This document shows, one piece after another, positions 36,121 to 46,204 of a stretch of DNA of 64,000 nucleotides. The stretch's first letter is position 1. The number at the start of each line of letters is the position of its first letter. The stretch spans positions 8,600,193-8,664,192 of the forward strand of contig NC_081547.1 of assembly GCF_901000735.1 (NCBI RefSeq), given 5' to 3'. The position numbers and the translations under genes are program-made. The notes under the pieces are model-generated. The model ran no database searches. It worked only from the letters and a program-made list of their open reading frames with translations, and was not told where the DNA came from. This DNA comes from Corylus avellana (taxonomy: Eukaryota > Streptophyta > Magnoliopsida > Fagales > Betulaceae).

Positions 36121-36610
36121 AAGAAAGCGCCTTAGTGATGTTTCACCGAAATACGTTCGGGAACCTCTCCGGCTATATTTCTCTGAAATAGAACTTTTTG
36201 AGTAAAGGTTAAATTGGAAAATGCTTATACACTTCTCCCTCGAGAAAGCGCCTTAGCAAATTTTTACCGAAGCAATACTTAGGGATTTCTTTGGCTATAT
36301 TTCTCCAAGATAGAACCTTTTGAGTAAAGGTTAAGGTTTGAGAATGTTTTTTGCTTATTTGTACTTATAATTTCTTCTTCGGGAAAACGCCTTAGTGAGT
36401 TATCACCGAGTGATGCTTGGGAAACTCTCCGGCTATATTTCACCGAAGTAGAACCTTTTGGGTAAAAGGTCAAATTGTAGATAGCATAATCCATTTAGGG
36501 AAGCTTCATCTTTGAGGAAATGCCTTTGAGAGATTTCTTCGAACCAAGTTTGAGATTTCTTCAGGCCTTATTCCTCTAAAGTGGATCCTTTGGGGTAAAA
36601 AGTAGTAAGC
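36121..36610. repeat. Four degenerate tandem repeats between integrase and the extra ORF
   Basis: Units of about 115-140 bp start near 36121, 36241, 36378 and 36510. Each carries aaagcgccttag, ctccggctatatttc and gaaccttttgggtaaaaggt variants. They lie between the 3' ends of the two convergent coding regions of the element. Confidence 0.7.
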
Positions 36611-36776
36611 TTGGGGAACGTTTACTCAAATGTTTTCTCCGAGTGTTTAGATAAAGCATGGTCTGCTACATCTTTAAGATTTTTGTACGATTATAATCTC
36701 ATAGGGTCCTTCATTCATGAGTAGTTTTTTGTTACAACAGAAGTATAACAAAAGTGAAGCTTCAAGAATCATAATT

Positions 36777-38292
36777 CTATACAAAATACTTTTTAAGATG
36801 TTCAGCATTCCATGGTTGTTGGAGTGGTTTTCCTTCTTGATTTGCAAGATGATACGCTCCGGCCTTGCCACATCTGACCACCGTGTATGGTCCTTCCCAC
36901 TTTGGTGCTAGTTTCCCATCAGCAGCATTCCTGTTGGCAAGTGTAACTTTCTTCAAAACCAAATCTCCGATTTGGAAACTGCGATGTTTCACTCGCTGAT
37001 TAAAATACCAAGCCATCCTTTGCTGATAAGCTGCCATGGTAATCTGAGCCTGGTCTTGTTTTTCTTGCAACAAATCCAGGTGTAGTTTCAGACCCTCGTT
37101 GTTGAATTCGGGGTTGAAGGTGCCTACTCGGAAACTTCCTGACCAAACCTCAGCAGGGATGACAGCTTCAGTTCCATAGGCGAGAGCAAAAGAGGTTTCC
37201 TTGGTTGGAGTTCTTTTGGTGTAGTATGCCCATAGAACCTTAAGAAGGTCTTCTGCCCAGTTTCCTTTCTGTTGTCCGAGTTTCTTCTTAAGGATTCTGA
37301 ATATGATTTTGTTGGTTGCTTCTACTTGTCCATTTGCTTAAGGGTGTCCTGGAGATGAGAAGTATTGCCGAATATGAAGCCTTGCACACCAGTCCCGAAA
37401 AGAATCACAATCGAACTGTTTGCCATTGTCTGTAACAAAAGCATGAGGAATTCCATATCGACAGATGACATTTTTCCAAAGGAACTTCTCAACATTTTTT
37501 GGGTTATGTTCACTAAAGCCTCCACTTCTGCCCATTTCGTAAAATAATCCATGGCAGCTATAGCAAACCGAACACCCCATTTTCCTGGGGGTATTTTCCT
37601 GGGGGTAATGGTCCTACTATATCTACCCCCCATTGTGAGAATGACCATGGTGAGGAAACCGAACTAAGTTCCTCGGGGGGCTGATTATTGATGTTTGCAA
37701 AACGTTGATAGTTATCACAAGTTTTGACAATTTGCATGGAATCCTGGTTCATACTCGGCCAGAAGAACCTTGCTCTAACCGCTTTGTGTGCTAACACTCG
37801 AGCTCCCGAATGACTGCTACAAATTCCTTCATAGATCTCTCGGAGAATATAATTACCTTCTTCTTTAGAAACAAACTTGAGAAGGGGTAACATAAAACCT
37901 TTTTTATAAAGAGCGCCATTAAGGAGAGTGAACCAAACAACTTTTCTCTTTAGTTGCACAACCTTTCTCTTATCTTCTGGAAGTACTCCCTTTTTCAGAT
38001 AACTAACAATTTCTCCAGCCCAAGCTGGCATGACCTCGATGGTTAAAATAACAACCCCCTCAGTGATAGAAGGCCGTGGCAAAGTTTGTACCAGTTGTTC
38101 AGTTTTTCCTACTTTATCCTCGGTTGTTGAGCCTAACCGAGCCAATAAGTCTGCCTTCTCATTCTCCTCCCTTGGGATTTTTACAATGAAGAATTTTTTG
38201 AAAGCTTTCTGCATACCCTGGACTTTGGATAAATAGAGCTTCATTTTACTGCCCTTAGCCTCAAAATCGCCACGAATGTGGCCTACAATCAC
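36777..38292 (-). pseudogene. Ty3/gypsy integrase region
   Basis: The segment 37558-38292 has the zinc-binding-like EGICSSHSGARVLAHKAVRA stretch and CDNYQRFAN, then QWGVDIVGPLPPG, the start of the integrase core. Another frame (37338-37580) gives YGIPHAFVTDNGKQFDC, the DNG core motif. The C-terminal part (36777-37073) has KWEGPYTVVRCGKAGAYHL, a GPY/F-type module. Three frames are needed to read the whole domain. Confidence 0.8.
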
Positions 38293-40281
38293 TGTGAGTC
38301 ACTCCGTATTTCCACATACTCTGCTTCCATCTCTCGAGCCAAACCCAGCCCTGCCACCACTGCTTCATACTATGCCTCGTTATTAGTAGTCTTTAACTCT
38401 AATCGTAACGAGCTTTTTAACTCTCGTCCATCTGGTGTGATCATTACCACCCTAGCTCCACCATTTTTTTTAGTTGAAGAACCATCTACATAAATTACCC
38501 ACGTCTTCTCTTTTAGCCAATCTTCTAAGTTTTGTATGTTGGTGAATTCCACCACAAAGTCTGCAAGAGCCTATCCCTTAACAGCATTACGTGAGATAAA
38601 ATGGATATCGAATTCACTAATTTTGATTGCCCAGTTGACTAACCGACCAGACGAGTCCAACTTCCGGAGTACTTTCTTCAATGAATACTCGGTCAATACG
38701 TTGATTGTATGAGCTTGGAAGTACGGTCAGAGCTTTCTGGAGGCAATTACCAAAGCGAAGGCAAGTTTCTCCATCTGTACATATCTCTCCTCGGCGCCAT
38801 GCAACGCCCCGCTGATGAAGTAAACCGGCTTCTAAACTCCCCCCTCTTCTCGAATCATGGTTGCACTGACCGCGGTTGGAGATACGGCTAAGAATAAATA
38901 TAATACTTCTCCAGGAATAGTTCGGCTGAGAAGAGGTGGACTGATCAGATATCCCTTGAGTTGTTCAAACGCTTTCTCGCACTCCTCGGACCACTCAAAT
39001 GCCTTTCGCAATATGTTAAAGAAAGGAAGACATTTATCTATAGACTGAGAGATGAACCTGTTTAACGCTGCAATTCTTCTCGTCAATTGCTGAACTTGCT
39101 TCGTATTCTTTGGAGACTGCATGTCCAACGCTACTTGTATCTTTTCTGGATTGGCCTCAATTCTATGACTCGACACCATGTAACTGAGGAATTTCCCAGA
39201 CGAAACCCTAAACACACATTTTGTAGGGTTGAGATTCATTTTGAATCGCCTCAATATTGTGAATGCCTCCTGTAAGTCTGTCACATGATCTACCCGCAGC
39301 TTGCTCTTGACCAGCATGTCATCAACATAAACTTCCATGTTGTTCCTGATTTGTTCTTGAAACATACTATTCACCAGCCTTTGGTAAGTAGGACCGGCAT
39401 TCTTCAAACCGAAAGGCAGACCTTATAATAATACAAGCCTCGGTCAGGGATGAATGCTATCTTTTCTTGATCAGATGGATGCATGAAGATCTGATTGTAG
39501 CCAGAGAAGGCGTCCATAAAGCTCAGCAACTCATACCCTGCTGTTGTGTCAACCAATGAGCTGATATGGGTTAATGGAAAACTATCCTTCGGACAAGCCT
39601 TGTTAAGATCGGTAAAATCTACACACATCCTCAATTTCTCAGAGGATTTCTTAACCATCACCACATTGGACAACCAATCCGGATAGTGTGCTTCTTCGAT
39701 AAATTGAACTTTAAGCAACTTGTCTACTTCCTCAGCAATTGCCATGTTTCTCTCAGGGGCGAATTTCCTTCGGCTTCTGGATTAACGTTCAAGTGATGAA
39801 CAATATCCTTGGGGTCAATCCCGAGCATGTCTTCAGGAGACCATGCAAAAACTTCAAGGTTTTTCCCAAGAAACCAAACAAGAACTTCCTTTACCTCAGG
39901 AGTTAGTTGGGAACCGATTTTAACAACCCTTCCCTCAGCTATTGGTATGTCAATCAATGGCTCAGCTGGTTCCTTTCTCAACTGAATTTTCTGGTCATCA
40001 CCCAAATTGCCGATCGTCAAAAGTGCTGATTTTGGGCATTTCTTCAAAGATGTATGGTAACACCTCCTGGCCACAACTTGGTCCCCTTTAACCTTGCAAA
40101 TTCCATCAGCAGTTGGGAATTTCAATTTCAAATGATAAGTAGAAGTCACAGCCTTCAACTGATTCAAGGCTGGACGATCGACGATTATGTTGTAAGCTGA
40201 AGATCGGTCAATTACCAGAAAATCTACCATGATAGTGGATTGCTTAGGGGTAGTTCCTGCCGTGACCGGGAGAGAAATCAT
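38290..40281 (-). pseudogene. Ty3/gypsy reverse transcriptase and RNase H
   Basis: RT motifs: MCVDFTDLNKACPKDSFPL (39610 region), SFMDAFSGYNQIFMHPSDQE, and after a frame change at about 39405, KNAGPTYQRLVNSMF and VYVDDMLVKSKL, the YVDD catalytic motif. RNase H starts at about 38500 with WVIYVDGSSTKKNGGA and NNEA. The upstream part (39724-40281) is the linker after protease. The frameshift falls exactly where the family reads PFGLKNAG. Confidence 0.85.
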
Positions 40282-40290
40282 TCCAATGGG

Positions 40291-40563
40291 CTAAACATGC
40301 TTGCCCGCAAATCCTACCAATGGTGATAGGAAGGGCTTCAATTTATCCCGACTAATGCCCAATTGTTGAACAACCGTCCAATACAAGATATCAGCCGAAC
40401 TCCCATTGTCGATCAAGACTCGGTGAACAGCGTGATTAGCCACTGTTAAGGTTATCACCAATGCATCATCATGTGGCATTAAGACTTCTTTCGCATCTTC
40501 CTCCGAAAACGTTAGAACGCTCGGTTCCTGCTTCTGGATTTTAGAGGGTTTCTCAAGCACCAA
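40291..40563 (-). pseudogene. Ty3/gypsy aspartic protease
   Basis: VHRVLIDNGSSADILYWTVV holds the retroviral-type protease active site, with DNGSSAD as in Tat elements where DTG or DSG is usual elsewhere. The frame ends at a stop shortly after VGFAGKHV. It is short and isolated from RT by that stop. Confidence 0.75.
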
Positions 40564-40601
40564 GATTTCTTCCTTTCTCGCTTGCTTGACGTAAGCCTTC
40601 C

Positions 40602-42333
40602 TTGCTAAACTTGATTCTCCTCCACCTGCAAATCCTCTTAAGATGGTTCGGATCTCACCAACTATGGTTTGATTTTAGGGACTTTGTTGCTTGTTATGAG
40701 ACTCGCTCAGTTCATCTCGTTTCTGTCTTTGGTTGCACAGTCAGTCATTGTGCTGTCCCAATTGTTGACCCCGACTGTCTTGGTGATCTTTCCCTTTGCC
40801 ATTTTCCTCGGCTAAGAAATTTAGCAACTTTTCATTTCGTAGGAACTTTTCAATCTCAAATCGAAGACTGGTACAATCCTCAGTCTAATGCCCATGATCA
40901 TTGTGGTACTTGCAAAACTTATGGGTGCTGCGATTCTGGGGAAGAGCTTTCATCTTTCTTGGCTATTTAAAGCTCAGATCTTTCTTAACTTCCATGAACA
41001 CCTTATAAATAGTTGTATTTAGGGGTGTCCATCCCACATATTGCTGATGCTAAGCCGGCTTGGGTGGTAGCTCAATCTTCTTTTCCGGGGCCTTCAAATT
41101 CTGATGGCCTTTTCTTTTCTTTTCGACAAGCGTCCTCACCTTAGTGATAGCCGAGTCAGAAATAGGTTTACTCTTGGCGGCCTTAGATTTCATCAAAGCT
41201 GAAATGGTCTCTTCTTGATTAATGAACTCTTCAGATTTGTTGTTGAACTGCCGTAGAGTTCCTGTTTTTGGTTTTCGGGCTAACTCAGCCATTAAAGGAC
41301 CATCAGTCTTTATACCGTGCATCAATGCTGAAAGAATAGTCGGTTCATCAGTACTTTCCATTGTTGGTTTCTCCTGATTGAATCGCAGCATATAATCTTT
41401 CAAGGATTCGTTCTTCCCTTGTACGAGGGATAACAGGTAAGCTAGATTTTTCTTCCTTCTCCGAACGGCAAGGAATTGTCCTAGGAATTGCTGCCCAAGA
41501 TAATCGAAATTATCCACAGATTTGGGACTCAAACTTCCAAACCACTCCTTGGCAACTCCTTTAAGAGTTAAAGGGAATGCTCGGCAAGGGATCTCGTCCA
41601 GAGTTTCATGGAGGATGATGTGAGCTCGGAAACTCTCCATGTGGTCGGACGAAAATCCACTTCCATCAAACTCACCCACTCGAGGAACCTTGAACCTACT
41701 AGGAAGTGGGAACCTCATTACCCGATCAGTAAAAGGCAGGTTAGTATGCTGCATAAGATCCTCAGCAGCTGACTGATTTTCTCCATTCTTAATTAAGAAA
41801 GCCATCTTTTCACATTTTTCTTTAAGATCTTCAATATCTTTATTCACAGCTGCTTCCATAGGCTTGATATGGTGCGACCGAGTGTGTTGAGAATGGCTAC
41901 ATCGAGAATCCTTGCCATGACTGGTTTTACCCCGGTGTGATTTGGCATCAAGACGTGAATCCTTGCCAAATCCTCGTTGGTGAGAACTTCCCTTGGTTCG
42001 GGCGGTATGTTGACTTCCCTGTATTGAACTCCCAACGTTTTGTTGAGTTGATTGTTCTTGAATTATCGGTGGTGTCTCCCTGAGTTGCTCTTCTTGTCTT
42101 TCTTTTCGAACTAGATCTTCTCTAAGAGGTAATCTAGAGACGATTTCTTCATTTTGCTTTTTCATAGCTTCAAAAGACTCGGCTATCTGCTTCATGAAAC
42201 CTTCCAATAAGGATGCTGGAGGATTCGGATCAAGTGAAGTTCCAGGGATATCAGTCACAACATTTGGAACAAGGGGAGCATGTGCGATAGGGATAGGATG
42301 TGGAGTATCAGGGTGTGGGGGCGTAGTCACCAT
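40602..42333 (-). pseudogene. Ty3/gypsy gag (capsid and zinc-finger region)
   Basis: The ATG at 42331-42333 opens a 427-residue frame ending at 41050. It has a Pro-rich N-terminus, a basic/His-rich linker, and the retrotransposon gag core with FPLTLKGVAKEWFGSLSPKS and RFNQE. Beyond the stop, the minus strand at about 40870-40930 still encodes KFCKYHNDHGH, a stop, then TEDC, the zinc-finger-like motif of Tat elements. The gag frame is therefore cut before its nucleic-acid-binding end. Confidence 0.8.
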
Positions 42334-42372
42334 ATTGGAATATTGTGATTAGTAAGAACCGATAAAACGTTT

Positions 42373-42391
42373 CCCACAGACGGCGCCAAAC
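42373..42391 (-). promoter_or_regulatory. Primer binding site of the gypsy element
   Basis: On the minus strand, tttggcgccgtctgtgg directly follows the LTR end. TGGCGCC is the usual start of plant gypsy primer sites. It fixes the LTR boundary at 42392. Confidence 0.75.
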
Positions 42392-42675
42392 TGTTTGAGC
42401 AGTTTTCCGAGTGTCCACATGTCAACAATATATCGGGGAACAGTAAAATAGGATATTTTATGCAGATATGTCTAATATTCCAAGAGTGCTTCTCGGCCTT
42501 TCATATTCGTGGAAGGCTCGGCTGACCTAGCCTTTTGACCGAGCGTTACCCTAGGCTTTAAATGGGCCCAAAATTTCCGAGTGTGAATATGGTGAATAGT
42601 AAAAATCACCGAGCCTCAGGGATGGGCCGACAAACTGTCTTATTGAGCCCAGTTCAGCTAATCTATGACCCAACA
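42392..42675 (-). repeat. 5' LTR of the gypsy element
   Basis: A 284-bp block that starts tgtttgagcag and ends gacccaaca on the + strand, so TG...CA on both strands. It lies next to the primer site. It contains several ctcgg/ccgag phrases (for example gaccgagcgttacc). No partner LTR is visible, because the other end is a gap. Confidence 0.7.
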
Positions 42676-42679
42676 GTGA

Positions 42680-42960
42680 TCAACAACAAAACAAGTCATA
42701 GATAGGATATTGATGGAGGAAACTCCATATTGTATATGTGATGTTATTTTGATAGAATAAGATCCTCTCAATTTCCAATGAAATAGAGAGGAGCCATTTA
42801 GGCAAAATAGTAGGATTAAATTGTCTAACCTTTTAAAGTTGATGACAATTTTGTCATAATTTTATTACCCTTTTACCTAAATGGATACTCTCCATTTCTG
42901 ATGGAACAGTCTACCCCCTCTTTTGATTGATATATATATAACAAGTACAATTTTTCTAAA
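42680..42960 (+). pseudogene. LINE 3' relic, second copy, with a MITE inside
   Basis: The phrase aacaaaacaagtcatagatag and the following block match the RNase H tail relic at 13621. The relic is split at about 42755 by the small inverted-repeat element described separately, then ends in an A-rich tract. Confidence 0.6.
42755..42908. mobile_element. Small MITE in the LINE relic
   Basis: About 150 bp absent from the relic copies at 13621 and 53270. Its ends are inverted repeats with mismatches: gaaatagagaggagccattt on the left pairs with aaatggatactctccatttc on the right. The superfamily is not determined. Confidence 0.55.
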
Positions 42961-43324
42961 AAAGAAATATTATTATTTTTTTATTCAAATAAGGGAAGAA
43001 AGGAAAGGGGTGGAATCGAAATGGTTATTATTGAAAATACAAGTTTAACAATATTCTTTTCTTCTGTCTCCTTTAGCAAGTATTGTTTTGTTTAACGAAA
43101 TTGTGGCCTGCCTTTGACTTCGACGATGACTAATGTATTAATTAAAGTATCTTTTTCCCCCTGTGGCAAATATTTATTCCCTCTAGGAATAAGGGTATTA
43201 TAGGAATATATATTATAAAAAAATTTATAAACAATAAAAATGTTTAAATATATATATATTCAAATTAAATGCAAATTTTGAAATTAAAGAGTAATACTAT
43301 AAATTACATCACTATTTTTGTTGG

Positions 43325-43866
43325 TGTCTAATACCACACTAGCTCCACGCGGGCTAGCTCAAGGGTATGACCTTCAAGAAGGAAGAACCATTGGAGTGGT
43401 TCACTAGCACTTGCCTATGAAGCCCTCCAACATTCAAGTTAGCAGGGAAAGGTAGAGTGTGTAAGCCAGGAATGACGAGCAATGGCAAATACAAAGGGGG
43501 GCGGGCCCGCCCTTGCAAATTTTTTTTTTTTTTTTTTCTAAGGATAATTTTTTTAAATTTTCTTGACCCTAACTCCTACTCCTCCTTCTCACGCCATTCC
43601 AAAAAAATTTTAAAAATTATTATTTTGATTCCGTCCCTCATAATACGAATTCTTAGATCAGCCACCATGGACAAGGAAAAGATGATGGCTATTATAGAGA
43701 TTGTAAATTGGGTTCCCCTTGGCTATTAGTACACAGTGTTCCATGAGCTGATGGCTTGGCACCTATTCGAACCAGGCCCTTCTGGCCATGGGCCTTTTGG
43801 CGATTTTCAAGCCCTACAATCTTATAATGCCCACGTGGTACATGTCATTACTTGAAATTAAAGTTA
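43325..43866. repeat. Unit-flank repeat block, copy 2 of 3
   Basis: Same block as 32040-32588, here upstream of RLK3. The internal MITE-like part is at about 43481-43668. Confidence 0.6.
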
Positions 43867-44099
43867 GTCTTTAACACGCAATGTACAAATTCACATCCAG
43901 GAACTTTAACAGGGTTGATTTTTATTTCTTTCTATTAAACGTTTTCAAGATGTACGCCTAACCCAAGAAAAAAGGTTAATTCTTGATAGAGAGAGACGAC
44001 TTGAATTGTCTTGGTATTGAGATTCCTTCCCTGAAAGCCAATTTCTTGGAACCAACCATGAAGTAGAAATGGAGGTGGGAAAATGCGTACCCCTGGGGC

Positions 44100-44290
44100 C
44101 TGCAAATTGACGCAAATATTAGCTAGTGGAATCTGTCAGAGCAGATTTTTAGGGAAGATGAGGCTGAGAAAATATGCAGTACGACCATCAACCTAAATAG
44201 ACAAAAAGATCAATTTACTTTGATTGGTACATGGAAGAATTTTTTCGATCAAACATGGAAAAACGAACATTTGAATGAGATTTGGTAATT
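44100..44290 (+). pseudogene. LINE ORF2 relic upstream of RLK3
   Basis: The frame WNLSEQIF, then EDEAEKIC, then QKDQFTLIGTWK fits the conserved stretch just before the zf-RVT region of plant LINE ORF2. It is short and without ends. A sister copy is at 54960-55110. Confidence 0.4.
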
Positions 44291-45013
44291 AATTTTCTTC
44301 CAGTGATCATATATTCGGACCCATTACAATATTTTTTTCATGAAAGATTATTGAGTCAAAAATTAAAAACCGAAGCCCATACAATTAATGAAGATATTTG
44401 TTTTTTCTTGCTGTGTTAATAAGGCTTTAACATATTAGTTGATGAGTACAACAAATTAAACCATCATAAATATAGAATATCAGGGTCGAGATCTTGTAAT
44501 TCTTTTAAGATAACTCTAGGGAGGGAAGAGTTCTTAAGATCATAACCCTTATTTTTTATTTGATCATCTCAACATACGTACAAAACTAAAGAAAAATTAA
44601 GAATCTATATGTGATGCCCATTGAATTCCGCATTAGATTTGTATTAGGTACAAAATTGGGTTATATAATAAACTCTTATACAGGAGTTAATTAACGGTGA
44701 ATAATATTTTTAGGGTATTATTCATATATAAATAAAATTTATCTAGTTTCTAAAACTAATTTTCCCAACCCCCCCCCCAGCAAAATTATGAATGTAAATT
44801 ATTATTTGTTAAATGAATTAAGTGACACAATTAATACATTTTGTTAAATGCAATGTAATAAAGTCTTAACTATAAAATGAATCTTCTCCATTTTAATGAA
44901 GACAATCCTATTTGTTTGTACATTAGATACATTTATAATTTCCTATCTGGGGCTCACATAGGTTAGTAGGACAGGTCATAGTACCATGGGGTCATGATAG
45001 AAAAAATGACAAC

Positions 45014-45019
45014 GGTCAA
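45014..45019 (+). promoter_or_regulatory. W-box core upstream of RLK3
   Basis: aacggtcaaa at 45011-45020 contains ggtcaa, the reverse W-box core, 194 bp before the ATG. The neighbouring TATA-like element of RLK1 and RLK2 is not preserved here. Confidence 0.35.
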
Positions 45020-45298
45020 ATTGAAATTAACAAGAAATGAAAAAGACAAATCATTGCAAGTTGAATGATTCATGATTGGTTGAAGCAACTGTAATATCTA
45101 AGATAGGTATATATGGTTGAAGCAACTGTATAAACCATATAGTTATTTCTTTTTTGTATATCGCCGGCTGGCGGTCTTGTTCCAGTAAATTAATTAAGAA
45201 GAGGAAGGTTAGATGGGGATGAGGTTCAAACATTTCTTCTTTGCATTGCTCGCTGGTTTGGGTCTTGTACTTGCTGTTCATGCTCAGGATAAATCAGG

Positions 45299-45333
<35 letters not shown>

Positions 45334-45412
45334 TCATCATCATCATCATCTTATACTTGCTGTTCAAAGATTATAATCTTTGAATATATCACATTTGTTT
45401 CGATTATTATTC

Positions 45413-45512
45413 NNNNNNNNNNNNNNNNNNNNNNNNNNNNNNNNNNNNNNNNNNNNNNNNNNNNNNNNNNNNNNNNNNNNNNNNNNNNNNNNNNNNNNNN
45501 NNNNNNNNNNNN
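45413..45512. other. Assembly gap (100 N) in RLK3
   Basis: A placeholder gap between intron 1 and intron 7. In RLK4 the corresponding interval (56264-58320) is about 2.1 kb. Confidence 1.
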
Positions 45513-45541
45513 CCCAATCCCCTCTAACTACCAATACCATA

Positions 45542-45654
45542 GTTCCCAAGGGATATCTCAGTCAGCTATGAGGCGAAGATCACTAGTTCAAATCTCATTC
45601 TCCAATTTTTTTTTCATCTTGTGTGAACATGAAAAAAATAAAAAAATAAAAACC
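45542..45654 (+). mobile_element. tRNA-derived SINE in RLK3 intron 7
   Basis: A 113-bp insertion with an A-box-like atctcagtcagctatgagg and a B-box-like agttcaaatctc, ending in an A-rich tail. It is flanked by the 12-bp direct repeat accaataccata (45530-45541 and 45655-45666). The body is absent from the same intron of RLK4. Confidence 0.75.
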
Positions 45655-45762
45655 ACCAATACCATATTTGCAATGTCCCCCAATATCTTCATTTGGATAA
45701 GACTAGATACTATATTTAATTCTATTCAATAAATATCTCACAATACTGATGTGGCAGTCTCA

Positions 45763-45829
45763 TGAAGCGGAGGTTACTAGTTCGAATTTTTCATCCCCCT
45801 TCCTTTGTGTAGACATGTCAAAAAAAAAA
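45763..45829 (+). mobile_element. 5'-truncated SINE of the same family
   Basis: A second insert, absent from RLK4 (58470), with B-box-like actagttcgaat, then ctttgtgtagacatg and an A-tail. The tail resembles cttgtgtgaacatg of the SINE at 45542. The target duplication is not clear. Confidence 0.5.
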
Positions 45830-46172
45830 CAACCCTTAAACTAATCATTATTTTTTTATTAAAAAAACAAAATCCAAGGATTGGTCGGGCCATGTCAGCA
45901 TTGTGGTATACTTGTTGCATAAAATATAGTATCAAGCATTTCTCTTTTAATTTTTTTTAATTCTCTTTGAGATCCCCCATTGGGTGGTTGTGATGTCAAT
46001 TCGGTATCCAAAGTAATTAGAAAACAAAAACAAAAACAAAATTAAAAAAAAAAAACAAAACAAAACAAAAAGGCACGGTTTTAGGAAATAAATGAAAAAA
46101 AAAATCATAAAAATTAAATAAATTCTAAATTATTTTTATTATTTTCATTTTCTTCTAAATTCTTTTATCCTT

Positions 46173-46204
<32 letters not shown>

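Larger units (their letters stand above)
32864..42675 (-). mobile_element. Ty3/gypsy retrotransposon, Tat-type, degenerate
   Basis: On the minus strand the order is LTR (42392-42675), primer site, gag, protease, RT-RNase H and integrase. A long opposite-strand ORF then lies between integrase and the missing 3' LTR. This layout fits the Tat/Grande clade of plant gypsy elements. All pol domains contain frame changes or stops, so it cannot move on its own. It landed beside the LINE 3' relic of the RLK2 unit. Confidence 0.85.

Noticed and set aside
40602..40970. A 122-residue + strand frame
   Set aside because: Antisense of the gag zinc-finger region of the gypsy element; the minus strand carries the conserved motif.
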